This document shows, one piece after another, positions 36,521-47,504 of a stretch of 64,000 nucleotides of DNA (position 1 is the first letter of the stretch; the number at the start of each line of letters is the position of its first letter). This DNA is from Rhopalosiphum padi (lineage: Eukaryota; Arthropoda; Insecta; Hemiptera; Aphididae). The stretch covers positions 64,083,858 to 64,147,857 of the forward strand of contig NC_083598.1 in assembly GCF_020882245.1 (NCBI RefSeq), given 5' to 3'. The notes beneath the pieces were generated by a model that did not search any database, was not told the origin of the DNA, and saw only the letters and a list, made by a program, of their open reading frames with translations. The position numbers and the translations under genes are program-made.

Positions 36521-39500
36521 TGTTGTAAGCATATATAATAACAGTAAAATACTTATTATTACAACTTAAAAGTCGGCGAATAACTACGAGTAAATTCGTC
36601 TGGATGCACATGAATGCATCGCAATGTACATAAATCATGTGTATTAAAGGTCTAACTTATATAATTGATAATACATATAAAACATATAATAATGTAATAA
36701 TATAACGTACCTACATAATATGTTATACGCATTTAAGTATTTTTATTGTTTATTATAATATACCAATTATATATTAATATAATATGATGAGTTCCAAATT
36801 AAATATATACACTAATTATAGGACAAGAGGTATTAATATTATTTTTAACCTTAAAATTTAAAGCAATAATACATCACTAAATGTATCAGTTATAATCTGT
36901 AAACGTTTTTGTAAAATTTAGTGTATAATATATGTATAAGGTATACAGTATTAGGCATCTATATAAAAAAAAAATAGATATTATGATTTCGATACTTACG
37001 ATACCATTAACCATGTACTGTATCCGATATTTAAAACACATAATACATTTTGACGAGGCAAATTATTTAAAAAATTTAGTACGTGATTCGTTTAAAAAAC
37101 TTAAAAAATTTAAATCAAATATTGCGAAAATTTAATTAAAATAAAATGTATCTACTTGAATTACTTTTATAACTTAGTGTTTCACGTTGTTCAGTTCGTA
37201 TAGTAGCTACAACTTTTATTTTATACATTTTTGGTATAATATACGTGAGTAGATATGTATACAAATTACAGGGTGATCCTTAAGAATGATCACTCTCTTT
37301 TTCTCTTCAATAACACAGTTATTCAAAACCTGATTTTTCAAATTTTTAAATATACTTAAGAACTTAAATTTAAAATTATTAAGATTTCTTTGTACTATAC
37401 TTAACGAATGTTCTATCTTCTATGGAGATACAAACTTCTAGTTTTCAAATGACAACTCTCTTTCAAACAGTAAACTATTATAATTATTTAGTAAACAATA
37501 TTTCTGAAAATGTTGAAGTATAAAAATTATAGTTCAAATGAATAGTTTTTGTGTCATTTAACTTTGTGTACTAAGGATAATAGGTTTTGATAATGGTTTT
37601 GGAATATATGAGGGCTAGGGTAATTTGGAAAATTGATTTTCATTTCATCATAAAAAATTAAAATAGTTAATGTTTATCTATTAACATCTATAATTTATAA
37701 AAATGGTCCAGGTTCGATAAATACTAGATCCAATGTTACATTTATTTTAAGAAATATTATCTGTAGTATAAATATTTTATTAACTAAGAAATTAATCATA
37801 CGAAATTTGAATTATAAGTACATCAAATTTTTTCAAAAAGTTATCCACTAAATAATTTACGATAAAAAAGGGTTTCTCATTTAAAAAAGCAGTAACTTTT
37901 ATCATCACAAGAACAAGACACGACTTAAGTAGTATAACAATTTTCAAGAAAATACAATCATAATTAATAAGTAATAAGTAGGTATATTTAAAAATTTCAA
38001 TAATCATAATTTGAATAAATGTATTATTAAATGAAAAATGGGAGTGAGTATGCTTAGCGAATGACCCTGTATAATGTATATATATCACGTTCAAGTGACC
38101 AATTGATTTATTTTTGTACCCAATTCTATTATTATGTTGAGGGTTTTCAGAGCACAGTGCGCACAGTGCGCATATATGTATTATCCTTCTCTATTAAAAA
38201 GAGATGAGTAAACAAAATAAAGGCGTGTCTTTTGAAAATGTCGACAATGGTCGAAGGGTTGTGGGGTTCTGATTCTGTTGTCTGAAATTAATAAAATTCA
38301 AATAAGGGTGACACGAAAGGAGGGACAGAAACAAAATGTTCAACAAGTAATAATTACATGTTCCGTGATTTTAATCAATCCGTTTTCATAATTTACTCCG
38401 TTCTTTAATTCATACTGGCCGCAGTGCAGTTTTCAAATTTTTGAGGGTGAAGTGGGTATCACGTGGAGTTCATTGTAAGTAATATTCACAACAAAACAAC
38501 TCTATTGACAAAAGGCAATGGACATCTGTTGTGTTAGTACGATAGTCATCGACTGACAAAATGTTTTCTGCTATACAACTATTATGCACGATTACATTAT
38601 AATATACGCACTTCAATAAAATAAACGTACTTATATTAACTTTACTATATATCGTCGAGCTCTTTAAATCCTTAAAATGCGTTTAAATACTATCAAATAT
38701 AAATTAAACTTGTTTGAATATAATAATATTATAGTTCGACATAATATTATTATTAAAATGTATAACATGTGTCATATACCTACTTGTGTGATTTATTTTG
38801 AATAAGTTCATTACATACACACAATACATTTTCAATTAATAAAAAATATTGCTATGAAATATTTTTATGGAATTCTTATACTCTAATAAGTCAAATAAGT
38901 CTTATTTATTGATTATTATAGAATGTTAAAACAAATAGACAAAAAAAACTGTTAAATTCATTCATTACTATATATGATTAATGGTTTTTAATTGTGTCAA
39001 TTTTTAATTAAATAAAACGGGTATAAAAATACAAAATAAATAGAAAGAAAAGTGAAACCCATTAACTCAAATTAATTTGTTTAATGTACTTGCGTCGATG
39101 GGTTTCTGTCGAATTATGTTCTTTGTTAAGTTTATGATTAATTTTTCAATAATATTTCATTTATACCAAAATTATGTCTAAAATTTCTATATAAATACAG
39201 GAGGTAAATAAACTATTGTAAACAAAGAATACGATTTTCCGAGTTGGTACAGACATAAAAGAAGATTATCATCAAAAAGGATTTTATAGTTAACATGATT
39301 AGATATTTTTCAATAGATATTACAAGGGCTCTTCAAAATGTAATTATACTACCACTTTCTAAAGAGTTCTTTTATGTGTATATGTTAATAATATTATTTA
39401 ACTAATGTCGAAAAAAAAATTAACGCAAAAAAAATATATGATTAAAATTGTGTAATCTGCATATGTGCTATTCAGTTGTAAGTTCATTATTCTGCGAATA

Positions 39501-40679
39501 GAATTATTTTTTTAATTTTTATCATAGTTATTTATGATTACTGTATTGAAGAAAAAAACAAAAATAAAATTCTAAGCTACCTGCCCTTTTTTATAGTTAA
39601 AAGGCATATGATTAATTTTATGAAAACTAATTAGAGTAGTATACAATTGTATAATAGGTATTATTTTTGCACCTAAAAATGAATTATATTAATCGTTAAA
39701 GTGATGAAAATACAGAAAATATTATTCATCGAAAATGTATGTATCTCAATTTAGTTTTATTGACTATATCACAATTATGTTATTCTATAAATGTATGGTT
39801 ATAGTTGAAAAGTTTTAGGCAGATTTTATTAAAAATGTTAACGTCTTAAATAAATAGATAATAATAAATAATGATTGGTTGAATTTTGATAAGGTATACT
39901 TTTGGCTTTTGCTGTAGAATTTGTAACTTAACAGTTTGTATTGTTATCATAACTCTGAATGTCTGAAATCAACGTCATTGTTTCTTGTACATTTTTGTTT
40001 ATTATGGTTTTCTAAACTCCACCGGCATCATAACTTTTTTTTTCACGTTTTGAATAGTTTTCAAACTTGCAATATAAATCCATCATCTGCGATCAACGAA
40101 TGAAAAAGTCGTTTTGGAGATTAAGAAATATCGTTGAATATCATTCCAATCAATACGATACTCATATGTTTATTATATTATATATATAGGTATCAGGTAC
40201 CTAAATAATTTATTTGCCAGTTTATCACTATGTACGTATTAAAATAGTCGATAGGTTTCAAAACAATAATGTATTTTTAGTTTTAATAAGCAAGCCTTTA
40301 TCATATCGTATACTACACATTCAATATAGAAACAAGCAAAACGTATTAAGATTGGTGTTGGTTTTGTCAAAGACTGCATATTTTTAATCACGCATAAAGC
40401 ATAGGTATATTATACTGAAGGTAAAAAAAAAACGATTGAAAAAAATTACGCGAGCACAAAGAAAATTGTAGGTCAATTAATACTTAGGTATAGTATTCGA
40501 ATACGCGCGTTCAATTGAAATTTTCAAAAGTATAAAAATACCGCGTACAGACGAGAATCACAATAAAACTTTTTAACCCCATTCGTATAGTATAATCCGT
40601 AAAACTGTAACATATTATTTATGACACATATTATTGTGGCAACAGCGTCATCATTACAAATAATAATGACAATATAATA
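36521..40679. other. Intergenic spacer upstream of the homeobox gene
   Basis: AT-rich, without a supported gene. It contains the TA-flanked element 37269-38069. Near 38150-38172 it has a short tandem CAGTGCGCACAGTGCGCA. Regulatory elements of the homeobox gene may lie here but none can be named. Confidence 0.55.
37269..38069. mobile_element. TA-flanked DNA element with CAGGGT inverted ends (801 bp)
   Basis: The left end is CAGGGTGATCCTTAAG. The right end in reverse complement is CAGGGTCATTCGCTAAG. TA flanks both sides (37267-37268 and 38070-38071). The interior has no long frame. The TA target fits a Tc1/mariner-superfamily non-autonomous element, but the terminal sequence alone does not settle the superfamily. 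Confidence 0.7.
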
Positions 40680-41720
40680 TCGCTGTCAATGCGTATTGAA
40701 GTGTTGTATTCGGATTTACATTACGCACGCATTACAATATACACGTTGTAGCGAATACCACTCCACGAAGGGAGAATTATTATTTATTATCATCTTTAGA
40801 GCATGATAAACGCGCGTATTTGGTTATGCGATGAAACTACTTAGGGTAGAAATACTCAGGGTAAGTAAAAAAAAAAAAAAAAAACATTAAAAAAAACCGC
40901 GACGAAAATTAGCGAAATTCCCGGCGGAGGACGTGACGCTTTTATTATGACATTTTTTTTTTTATCCCATTTTTCTTTTCTTCTTTTTTAGTTATTGTTC
41001 GCGCGTCTCGTATTTGCAGTCTGATGAAACACTGTTTTACTCCTGCAGCCATGTACGCACGCGGTGACTAGACAAACATGCCTTTTGTCTACGCGGGAGG
41101 CTCTTCCCATTAGGCTAATAGACTGGCGCTATGGAGTTTGCGGTAAGAAATCCGTTTCATATCTTTTTTTTTTTTGATTAAACGCGCTCTTACGCCAAAG
41201 GGGTGGTGCCGCGGCTCTGGAGGTATGGCTGCAGTGATGGGCTATGGCGTCGGCGGCAGCGGCGGTGGCGGTGGCGATGGTGTGTATCGGAGACGGACGG
41301 AAATCGTCCGGGGGCTTCATCAAGTCTCCGCGGATGTATATTAAGGGCTGGGGATGGGGAGGGGCGGTGGCGGCGGGGTGTGAGAAACGTGAAATCATAA
41401 TCATAATAATCATAATCGTAATAATCGTAATGATAATAAACGAACGAACAACAACGAACAGAGCCCGCACAGAGAAAACAACAATGGGAGTTATTGCAGA
41501 CAAAGACTTTTGACTGACTGACTGCGATGAAGTGAATGAGAATATTCGGTTCATGATGTTTTCATAATCTTCTGGCCAAGCCCTTTAACAATGGGCCGCG
41601 CGCGCCACCGCCACCGCAGCCGTTTTTAATCATAAAACCCTAAAAACCGATCCCGCCCAGCCATTGTACGTATAATATAACAACGTATACACCACCACCG
41701 ACACCGCCACCGTCGACTGG
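40680..41720. promoter_or_regulatory. GC/CpG-rich island with CGG/CCG runs and a G-quadruplex motif
   Basis: Composition rises sharply against AT-rich flanks. At 41244-41285 GGC/GGT triplets repeat (GGCGTCGGCGGCAGCGGCGG). At 41345-41363 GGGCTGGGGATGGGGAGGGG gives four G-runs with 1-2 nt loops, a canonical quadruplex motif. At about 41605-41715 complementary CCGCCACCGCC runs appear. An open minus-strand frame (41129-41554) and two plus-strand frames cross the area but look like low-complexity by-products. The likeliest role is a promoter or 5' UTR of an unseen transcript, or a regulatory island of the homeobox locus. Confidence 0.4.
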
Positions 41721-42430
41721 TATTTACATATATTGTGCACTACGGACGGAACACAATAATAGTAATAATAATAATAATAATATGCAAACAGATGTTTACG
41801 GGTAGTTTTAAAATAATAATTATCGTTTGTCCGTAAAAAAAAAAAGTGAAAAATCGAGTATTTTAATCATTATATTTTTATTATACGCTTTACCTTACTT
41901 TCACAATACCAATATTATTACCACGCGGAAAATTGTTCATCGATTCTATGATTAGAAACGTGTACTTGGACTATCCTTTTATATCCACTGAAGTTAAAAA
42001 ATAAAGACTGCGTGTGCTTTGGAAGTCGGCACACACGGGTGGGGAGGCCTTAACAAGTTGATGGAAAATCTGCACTCGTTTTACTTTATTCTTGATATTT
42101 TTTACTAACGATATATTATTAATATATATCTACTATCGTCTGCTCTTAAACATTGTCAAATGTCAATTCATGTGTTTGTACGTCGTAGGTATGTGTCACC
42201 TACACCGAGAACTGTATTATTTTTCAAAATGAATGTAACCTTTTCGGACAAAACGAGGAATGAATTTAATATGCTGTTATATGTCTATGAGCTAGTCTTA
42301 TCAAAGTCTAAACCCAATCAAATTTATTTATATTATTGAAAACATGACAACAACACGTTCGCAACAACAATTCCGCATTATCTATTATGAAAGATATTAG
42401 TATAATTTTCTCACACGACTAGAGTTCCCA
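41721..42430. other. Intergenic sequence with (TAA)n microsatellite
   Basis: A (TAA/AAT)n microsatellite lies at about 41755-41782. No gene or mobile element is recognised in the remainder. Confidence 0.5.
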
Positions 42431-42439
42431 TAATCACAT

Positions 42440-42960
42440 GGATACAAAACCCGAGATAGGTGAACCGTAGCTAGATCTTCTAAAGCTCTTTAGTCGATTT
42501 TAGTTAGATCCATTTTGGAGTATGGTACCAGGTACCATATTAAGAATGCGAGTCGAAAATCGCTTCCTTGAAATATTCACAGCCTTATTTTAAATTAAAT
42601 TATTGTTTGAAACTTTAAAATCATACTGCCCCGAGTCGTATACAACTGGATTTTATTACCAACTTTGGCCACAATAAGTGAAGCAATGGATAAATCATTA
42701 TTTTACAATCTTACCAGTAGCCAAATTTACTCTCCGTATTTATTATATTATATACAGTTTTGAGTTTAAAGCTATTTGTTATCATCACATATTGTCTACA
42801 ATTTTATTACTTATAATCTCAAAATACTATTTTCTCAAAAAAATTGTCCCTAATAGCTTTGTGTCCTTATCCCTATACAAAAATTACTCTAACTTAGTCG
42901 GTTTCTTCTCAAACCTATTAAACATTATATTACTAAGTGTTGCTTAAAGTTCCGATAAAC
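42440..42960 (+). pseudogene. Decayed LINE reverse-transcriptase C-terminal fragment
   Basis: The plus-strand reading with stops gives SKAL, then LVRSILEYGTRYHIKNAS, then LPTLATISEAMDKSLFYN and SSQIYSPYLL. The order of VRSILEYG, an L..L..R block and a DSP.LL-like block is that found after the catalytic core in Jockey/CR1-type LINE reverse transcriptases. Several stops and at least one frame change show it is dead. Confidence 0.5.
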
Positions 42961-43849
42961 TAACAGTATGTTACATTCAATAATCTATACCATTCGATTA
43001 TCTGTTATCTCTATAACCACCTGTTAATTATTATTACTAAGTACATATTTTTATTGTTTTATTATTTTATTTTTTATTTTATACATCACTCAAATACTTT
43101 TATATATTTTTGTCTCATTTCAATTAGTTCTATTTCAAGAAACAATATTCATCTGATCAATTGGAATTTCGACCGTTTTATTCAGATGAATAATTACTAT
43201 ACATAGTATGTATTGTAGGTATTGTACATTTGTACTATTGTGTATGTTGCATTCATTTATAATTAATTTCTCATCATATGCGGATGCGCGTTCACTGAAC
43301 GACGTTCGAATGAACTCAAAGTCTTTAAATTAATAGTTCATTTGATAAAACTTTAATAAATTAGATAAATTATACGATAATTTATAGACTATAGATATAC
43401 TGCATATAATATCAATTGTTTGATTTTTTAACACCTCAAAACTTTTTACATTAAAATATGTAAGATTTTGTAACAATATATAAATATATATATGCATTTA
43501 TAAAATATTTACTAGACATTTAGGATAATAGATAAACTATTTAAAATTCCAGTAAAATATACTTTAATTTTTTAAACTTAATACTCAATGTCTATAATCG
43601 ATATCTGTGATTTTTGTATCACTTATCAAATATTATAATTTACTATTTATAATTTATTAACAATAACTCAGCTGTATTGGTTTTGAGGGAATAAGTTATT
43701 ATGTCACAAAATAATAATATTTTAATTATTGTATTACTGGTACATAATTTAGGTAATATATAAAATGTATAAACAAAAATTTAAGTTCAGCGACATAATT
43801 TAAGTTTTAATTAGGATGTTAAACATTTAACAATATGACTTGACTGTTA

Positions 43850-44358
43850 ATTATACAAATAAATCTTTTGGTCAGTGTTTTGTAGATTATCTTGGACCAA
43901 CGTTTTTCAATTCTATGCCTTTTGAATTAAAAAAAAAATTACTTGGGGATGAAAGGATTAATATTAAGGGCTTGGTATATAAATATCTATTTCTTGAGTT
44001 AAATAATGATTTGATGTAATTTTATTTTATATTTAAGCTTTATAAATTAATATATGAGGTTTTATTTGTCGATCTTAGATTAATATGTTTATGTTATATT
44101 TCTTTCTTTATCGTGTATATTTTCTTGATAATATGTCTAAACTATTTTTTGTTTATTTAGCTTTATGTGTACATAGAACTTATACTCTATCCTTGTAAAT
44201 CTATAATTATAATAATTGTATCTTATATTATATAATAACTCTCTTTCTCCAACACAAGCTTCGCTTAAAGGAGAAAGATAATCGAAAATGTTACTCAATA
44301 ATAATTAATGTATTTATGTCTTTTTCGATTAATAAAAAAAAAAAAAAAAAAAAAAAAA
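43850..44358 (+). mobile_element. 5'-truncated LINE, 3' end with poly(A) tail
   Basis: A short open end reads DYLGPTFFNSMPFELKKKL and YKYLFLELNNDLM before a stop at about 44019. This matches the usual C-terminus of Jockey/CR1-group LINE polyproteins (GP..YN.LP, then a K..YL tail). A 3' UTR follows, then a pure A tail (44334-44358). The 3' UTR holds a hairpin at 44242-44278. Related sequence occurs at about 54980-55190. The polarity and tail fit target-primed retrotransposition with 5' truncation. Confidence 0.7.
44242..44278 (+). other. LINE 3' UTR stem-loop
   Basis: TCTTTCTCC pairs with GGAGAAAGA around a loop that contains an inner AAGC/GCTT stem. The second LINE tail at 55067-55104 has the same two-tier design with different outer-stem bases (TATCTCT/AGAGATA). 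This suggests a conserved RNA structure recognised by the reverse transcriptase. Confidence 0.6.
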
Positions 44359-44559
44359 TTTAAAGAAACAATCGTATCATCCCATGTCAATCGTTTAAAA
44401 AATAAATAAATAATTGTGATGATGTATTACTTTGTTTATTGTCTACAAGAGTAATCTATCGGTCCACAAATTAGTCAACATCAATGAAGTCGAGTTTACT
44501 GTTATACTATTTAAGTTTAATCAATGATATCATAATGATGAGCAATATAATTGCATCGA

Positions 44560-45356
44560 TTGAACAGACCAACGTAGTTATCAGAAAAACGGCAAGTATC
44601 GTTGTATCGATCATCGTAAACTGTCCTAATGCGCGTTCTCTGGCACCACGCGACGGCGTGACGAGTTCGCGGGTGTCGCACACTCGATTATAGACGCGTT
44701 AGACACCCTCCGAACGGCACCCGCCTTTTACAATCGCGCGGCCCGACGGCGACACGGTGGCTAGCGGTATAGCAGTTATGGCAATCGTTACTGATTCACG
44801 AGAGCTCGACAAATTAATCGTTACGTAACAACGCGACCGACTACTGCCTGGTGGACACGAAACGTCATGTAATATGTAACGCGGTATAGTTAGAGCGGGA
44901 CTGCACTGCATTGCGCGTACAAATAAGGTAACGGCGAACGGAAGAAAAGTTGACGGGCGGCGATGGAACAGCCGTCATATTATGCGTTTAACGTGGAGTA
45001 GGTTACCACATGAAGTGGTGTTTACGCGTCGCACACGGGCGGAGGCTGACGAACGGCCGAACGCAGTCGGCGACGCATAAAAATAATACGGCGAATGGTA
45101 TTTTGCGATCGTGTACAAAATCGTACGATGTCGGTGTCGGAGACGTCTCGGCAAGATATTGTAAAAGTAAAAAAAAAACAAACAAAAAAAACAAATATCG
45201 TGTGATATGCGAACACACGGCCGATGGTCGGCATGTCTTTGAATGCAGTGACGACGTCTAGTTCCGTTGGCATGACAGTACCGAACGATATCCATGTATA
45301 TATATATATATCCTGACTGTGGCTGTGGTTACGATATTTATATAATATATATTATA
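44560..45356. other. CpG-rich block without recognised gene, left of the Ginger-like element
   Basis: Many CpG and CGCG words and several overlapping frames of 60-106 codons on both strands, none resembling a known protein. Overlapping frames on both strands are expected by chance where TAA/TAG are rare. It may be a CpG-island promoter or first exon of a gene not otherwise visible. Confidence 0.4.
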
Positions 45357-46281
45357 TGTTACGGTAAAAGTACGAATACCGGTTAAACCTAGAATTTACC
45401 GGTAAATCCTAAGTTTCGCCGGCTACTGTTGGTAAAACCTAGGATACACAACATCGTTTGGTCAAACCCCGAATGATTTTTGTAGTTCGGACTTTTACAA
45501 ACGAGATTTGGTAAATCTTAGGGTAGACAATCAGTGTTAGTAAAAGTCCAAACATTTTACCAAAGTTATTAATTATTATTATTATTTAAGTATATTAGGT
45601 AGGTACTACATCAATGACTAATATATTATTAGTTAGTATATTAATTATTTTATTATTATTAAGTACTAATGCAAAAATTGACATATTAAATATACTACTA
45701 TACTAGGTATATTATTTTTATTATACTTAAATTGATTGTATTATTAAATTATTTATTTGTGCAGGCTTGGCTACTGTGACATCTCGAGTTGCACAATCAA
45801 TTTTTGTGTCATTTTTTCAAACAATCACACCTTATTAGTCCTTGTCCACCAGCCAAAGACAGTTGCGATACTGCTTGTCTAATACCAATTTAATTATCTG
45901 GTATAATTGCCGATTCTAAAAAATTTTCTTCACATAAGGTGAACTGATTGCGAGTGAACAGTTGTGAGAGTGTTCCCACTTTTGTACCCAGGCGATAAAA
46001 ATCTTCATCCACAACTTGTAACACCTTAACCATTAATGTGCGGGCATTAATTTTACTTCGATCGACTTCGGGAATTTTAATTTTGACAGTTTGTCCAATT
46101 AGTACAATTAACTTTGGTAAAAATGTTTGGACTTTTACTAACACTGATTGTTTATCCTAAGATTTACCAAATATCGTTTGTAAAAGTCCGAACTTCGGAC
46201 ATTTACCAACAGTAGTTGACGAAATCTAGGATTTACCGGTAAATTCTAGGTTTAAACGGTATTCGTACTTTTACCGTAACA
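45357..46281 (-). mobile_element. Ginger-like non-autonomous DNA transposon with long inverted repeats (925 bp)
   Basis: The left end begins TGTTACGGTAAAAGTACGAA. The reverse complement of the right end begins with the same 20 bases. The inverted repeats run to about 45571 (left, about 215 bp) and from about 46107 (right, about 175 bp). The left copy carries an extra stretch of about 40 bp. The flanks are TATA on both sides (45353-45356 and 46282-46285), a possible 4-bp duplication in AT-rich sequence. Ginger elements are known for TGT-type ends, long inverted repeats and 4-bp duplications. Between the repeats is a broken coding fragment of KRBA2-like type. Inverted repeats consist of iterated TTTACC/GGTAAA words. 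Confidence 0.8.
45768..46144 (-). pseudogene. Broken KRBA2/Ginger-type transposase C-terminal fragment
   Basis: An open minus-strand frame from 46144 to 45890 reads GQTVKIKIPEVDRSKINART, then FYRLGTKVGTLSQLF and TRNQF. These match the GDxVxIxIPxVDR and FYxxGTxxGxLxxLxxRxQF pattern of proteins annotated in aphids as KRAB-A domain-containing protein 2-like, which carry a Ginger-type integrase. After a stop the same frame continues through the cysteine-rich tail (SLAGGQGLIRCDCLKK, then LCNSRCHSSQAC) with two more stops. The integrase core is absent, so the fragment cannot mobilise itself. Family recall is from memory. Confidence 0.65.
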
Positions 46282-47040
46282 TATATATTGTATATTAAAA
46301 TGTCGCGGTGACATTACTGACATCGTGTCACGGCGACTAAACGGAACACATTGATTTGCACGGGCATGCGCGTACGAGCGAACCTCGCGATGTTCTTCGA
46401 TTATTCGCGTACGGCACAGATCTGTAACCGCCGATAGAGAAACTTGCAAATACGAAAAACATGAAATCGCTATAAACTAACGATCGCGATACAGGCACGA
46501 CACGCGATTAACCGCAATCGTTATCGACGTACTTAATGGAATCTAACGACGCACATGTGTGTGATGTACTGATGTGCAGTCGTAATAATAATCGTTATGA
46601 TTATTATTTAATTGGTCACACATAAGTACGATGACAGAACGGTGGCGATGTATACACACTCGAAGCCGTTCGAATTACCGCGACTGCAGTACATAATGTT
46701 ATATTATACCACGGTGGTTATCGCTATCGTGGACCACGACTCGGACCCGATGACTGCGATAGCGATGACGTCGTGTATCGATGGTCGCTTGGAATAAAAA
46801 TGTCAGCAGTGTCCACTCTCGGCTGCAGTTTCCGGGTACCTATGCGGAAGATCGGGTGCGCGAGATCGGCGGCGACCGCATACGACAGACGTTCCAGACG
46901 TGGCGACGGTTACGCACACAGCCTGCACCTCTTTTACGCCGTGAAATCCCGGCCACAGAGTCCTGTCCGCTCTCATTTACTCGTGCATTCGTCATTGTCG
47001 CAAACTATGTAATATAATACACGTTCATTAAACGCGCTTG
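46282..47040. other. CpG-rich block without recognised gene, right of the Ginger-like element
   Basis: Continues the composition of 44560-45356 (CGCG, TCGCGA and similar words), so the transposon seems to have landed inside one GC-rich region of about 1.6 kb. Frames on the plus strand at 46612-47017 overlap each other and have no recognisable domain. Confidence 0.4.
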
Positions 47041-47310
47041 TGGCAATTTTCAGTCAAGGAGAATATATTATATATTATATATCAAAGCGATCAGTGGCTG
47101 TATGATTGGAACAAAATATCATCGGTTTCACAATACTTCGGTGTACTTTTTTTTTTTGTTTAATATTATAATTTTGTTATTCATTATTCTTTTAATTGTT
47201 TAAAAAGATAATAAATAAACAAAAAACGGAGTATTATTATACTCGCATATTATATAAGCTATAATATGGTATTATGTAGGATATCATTTTATTTTACCCG
47301 TTGCCGGTTG

Positions 47311-47496
47311 CAAGGGCTCCCATGCGTCAAGACTCAAGTGGGTGACAATCATAATCTTAAGTACATTTTCGTAATATTATCATTAGAAAAATTTCAAAAA
47401 TTAATTTATTATTCATAACTAAAAAAATAACAATATTTTTTTCTATTCCAGGGAGGTGACACGTCACCCCCTTACACCCCATAATGGGCGCCCTAG
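47311..47496. mobile_element. hAT MITE (186 bp)
   Basis: The left end is CAAGGGCTCCCAT. The right end in reverse complement is CTAGGGCGCCCAT. Flanks are GCCGGTTG (47303-47310) and GTCGGTTG (47497-47504), 7 of 8 matching. There is no coding capacity. Confidence 0.7.
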
Positions 47497-47504
47497 GTCG
47501 GTTG

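Noticed and set aside
41129..41554. 141-codon open frame on the minus strand
   Set aside because: It consists of Ile/Met and Ala/Pro runs produced by (ATT)n and CGG triplets. There is no domain and no splice context.
44975..45295. Overlapping frames of 70-106 codons on both strands in the CpG-rich block
   Set aside because: Several frames cover the same bases on both strands with no recognisable protein. Stop codons are simply rare in this composition.
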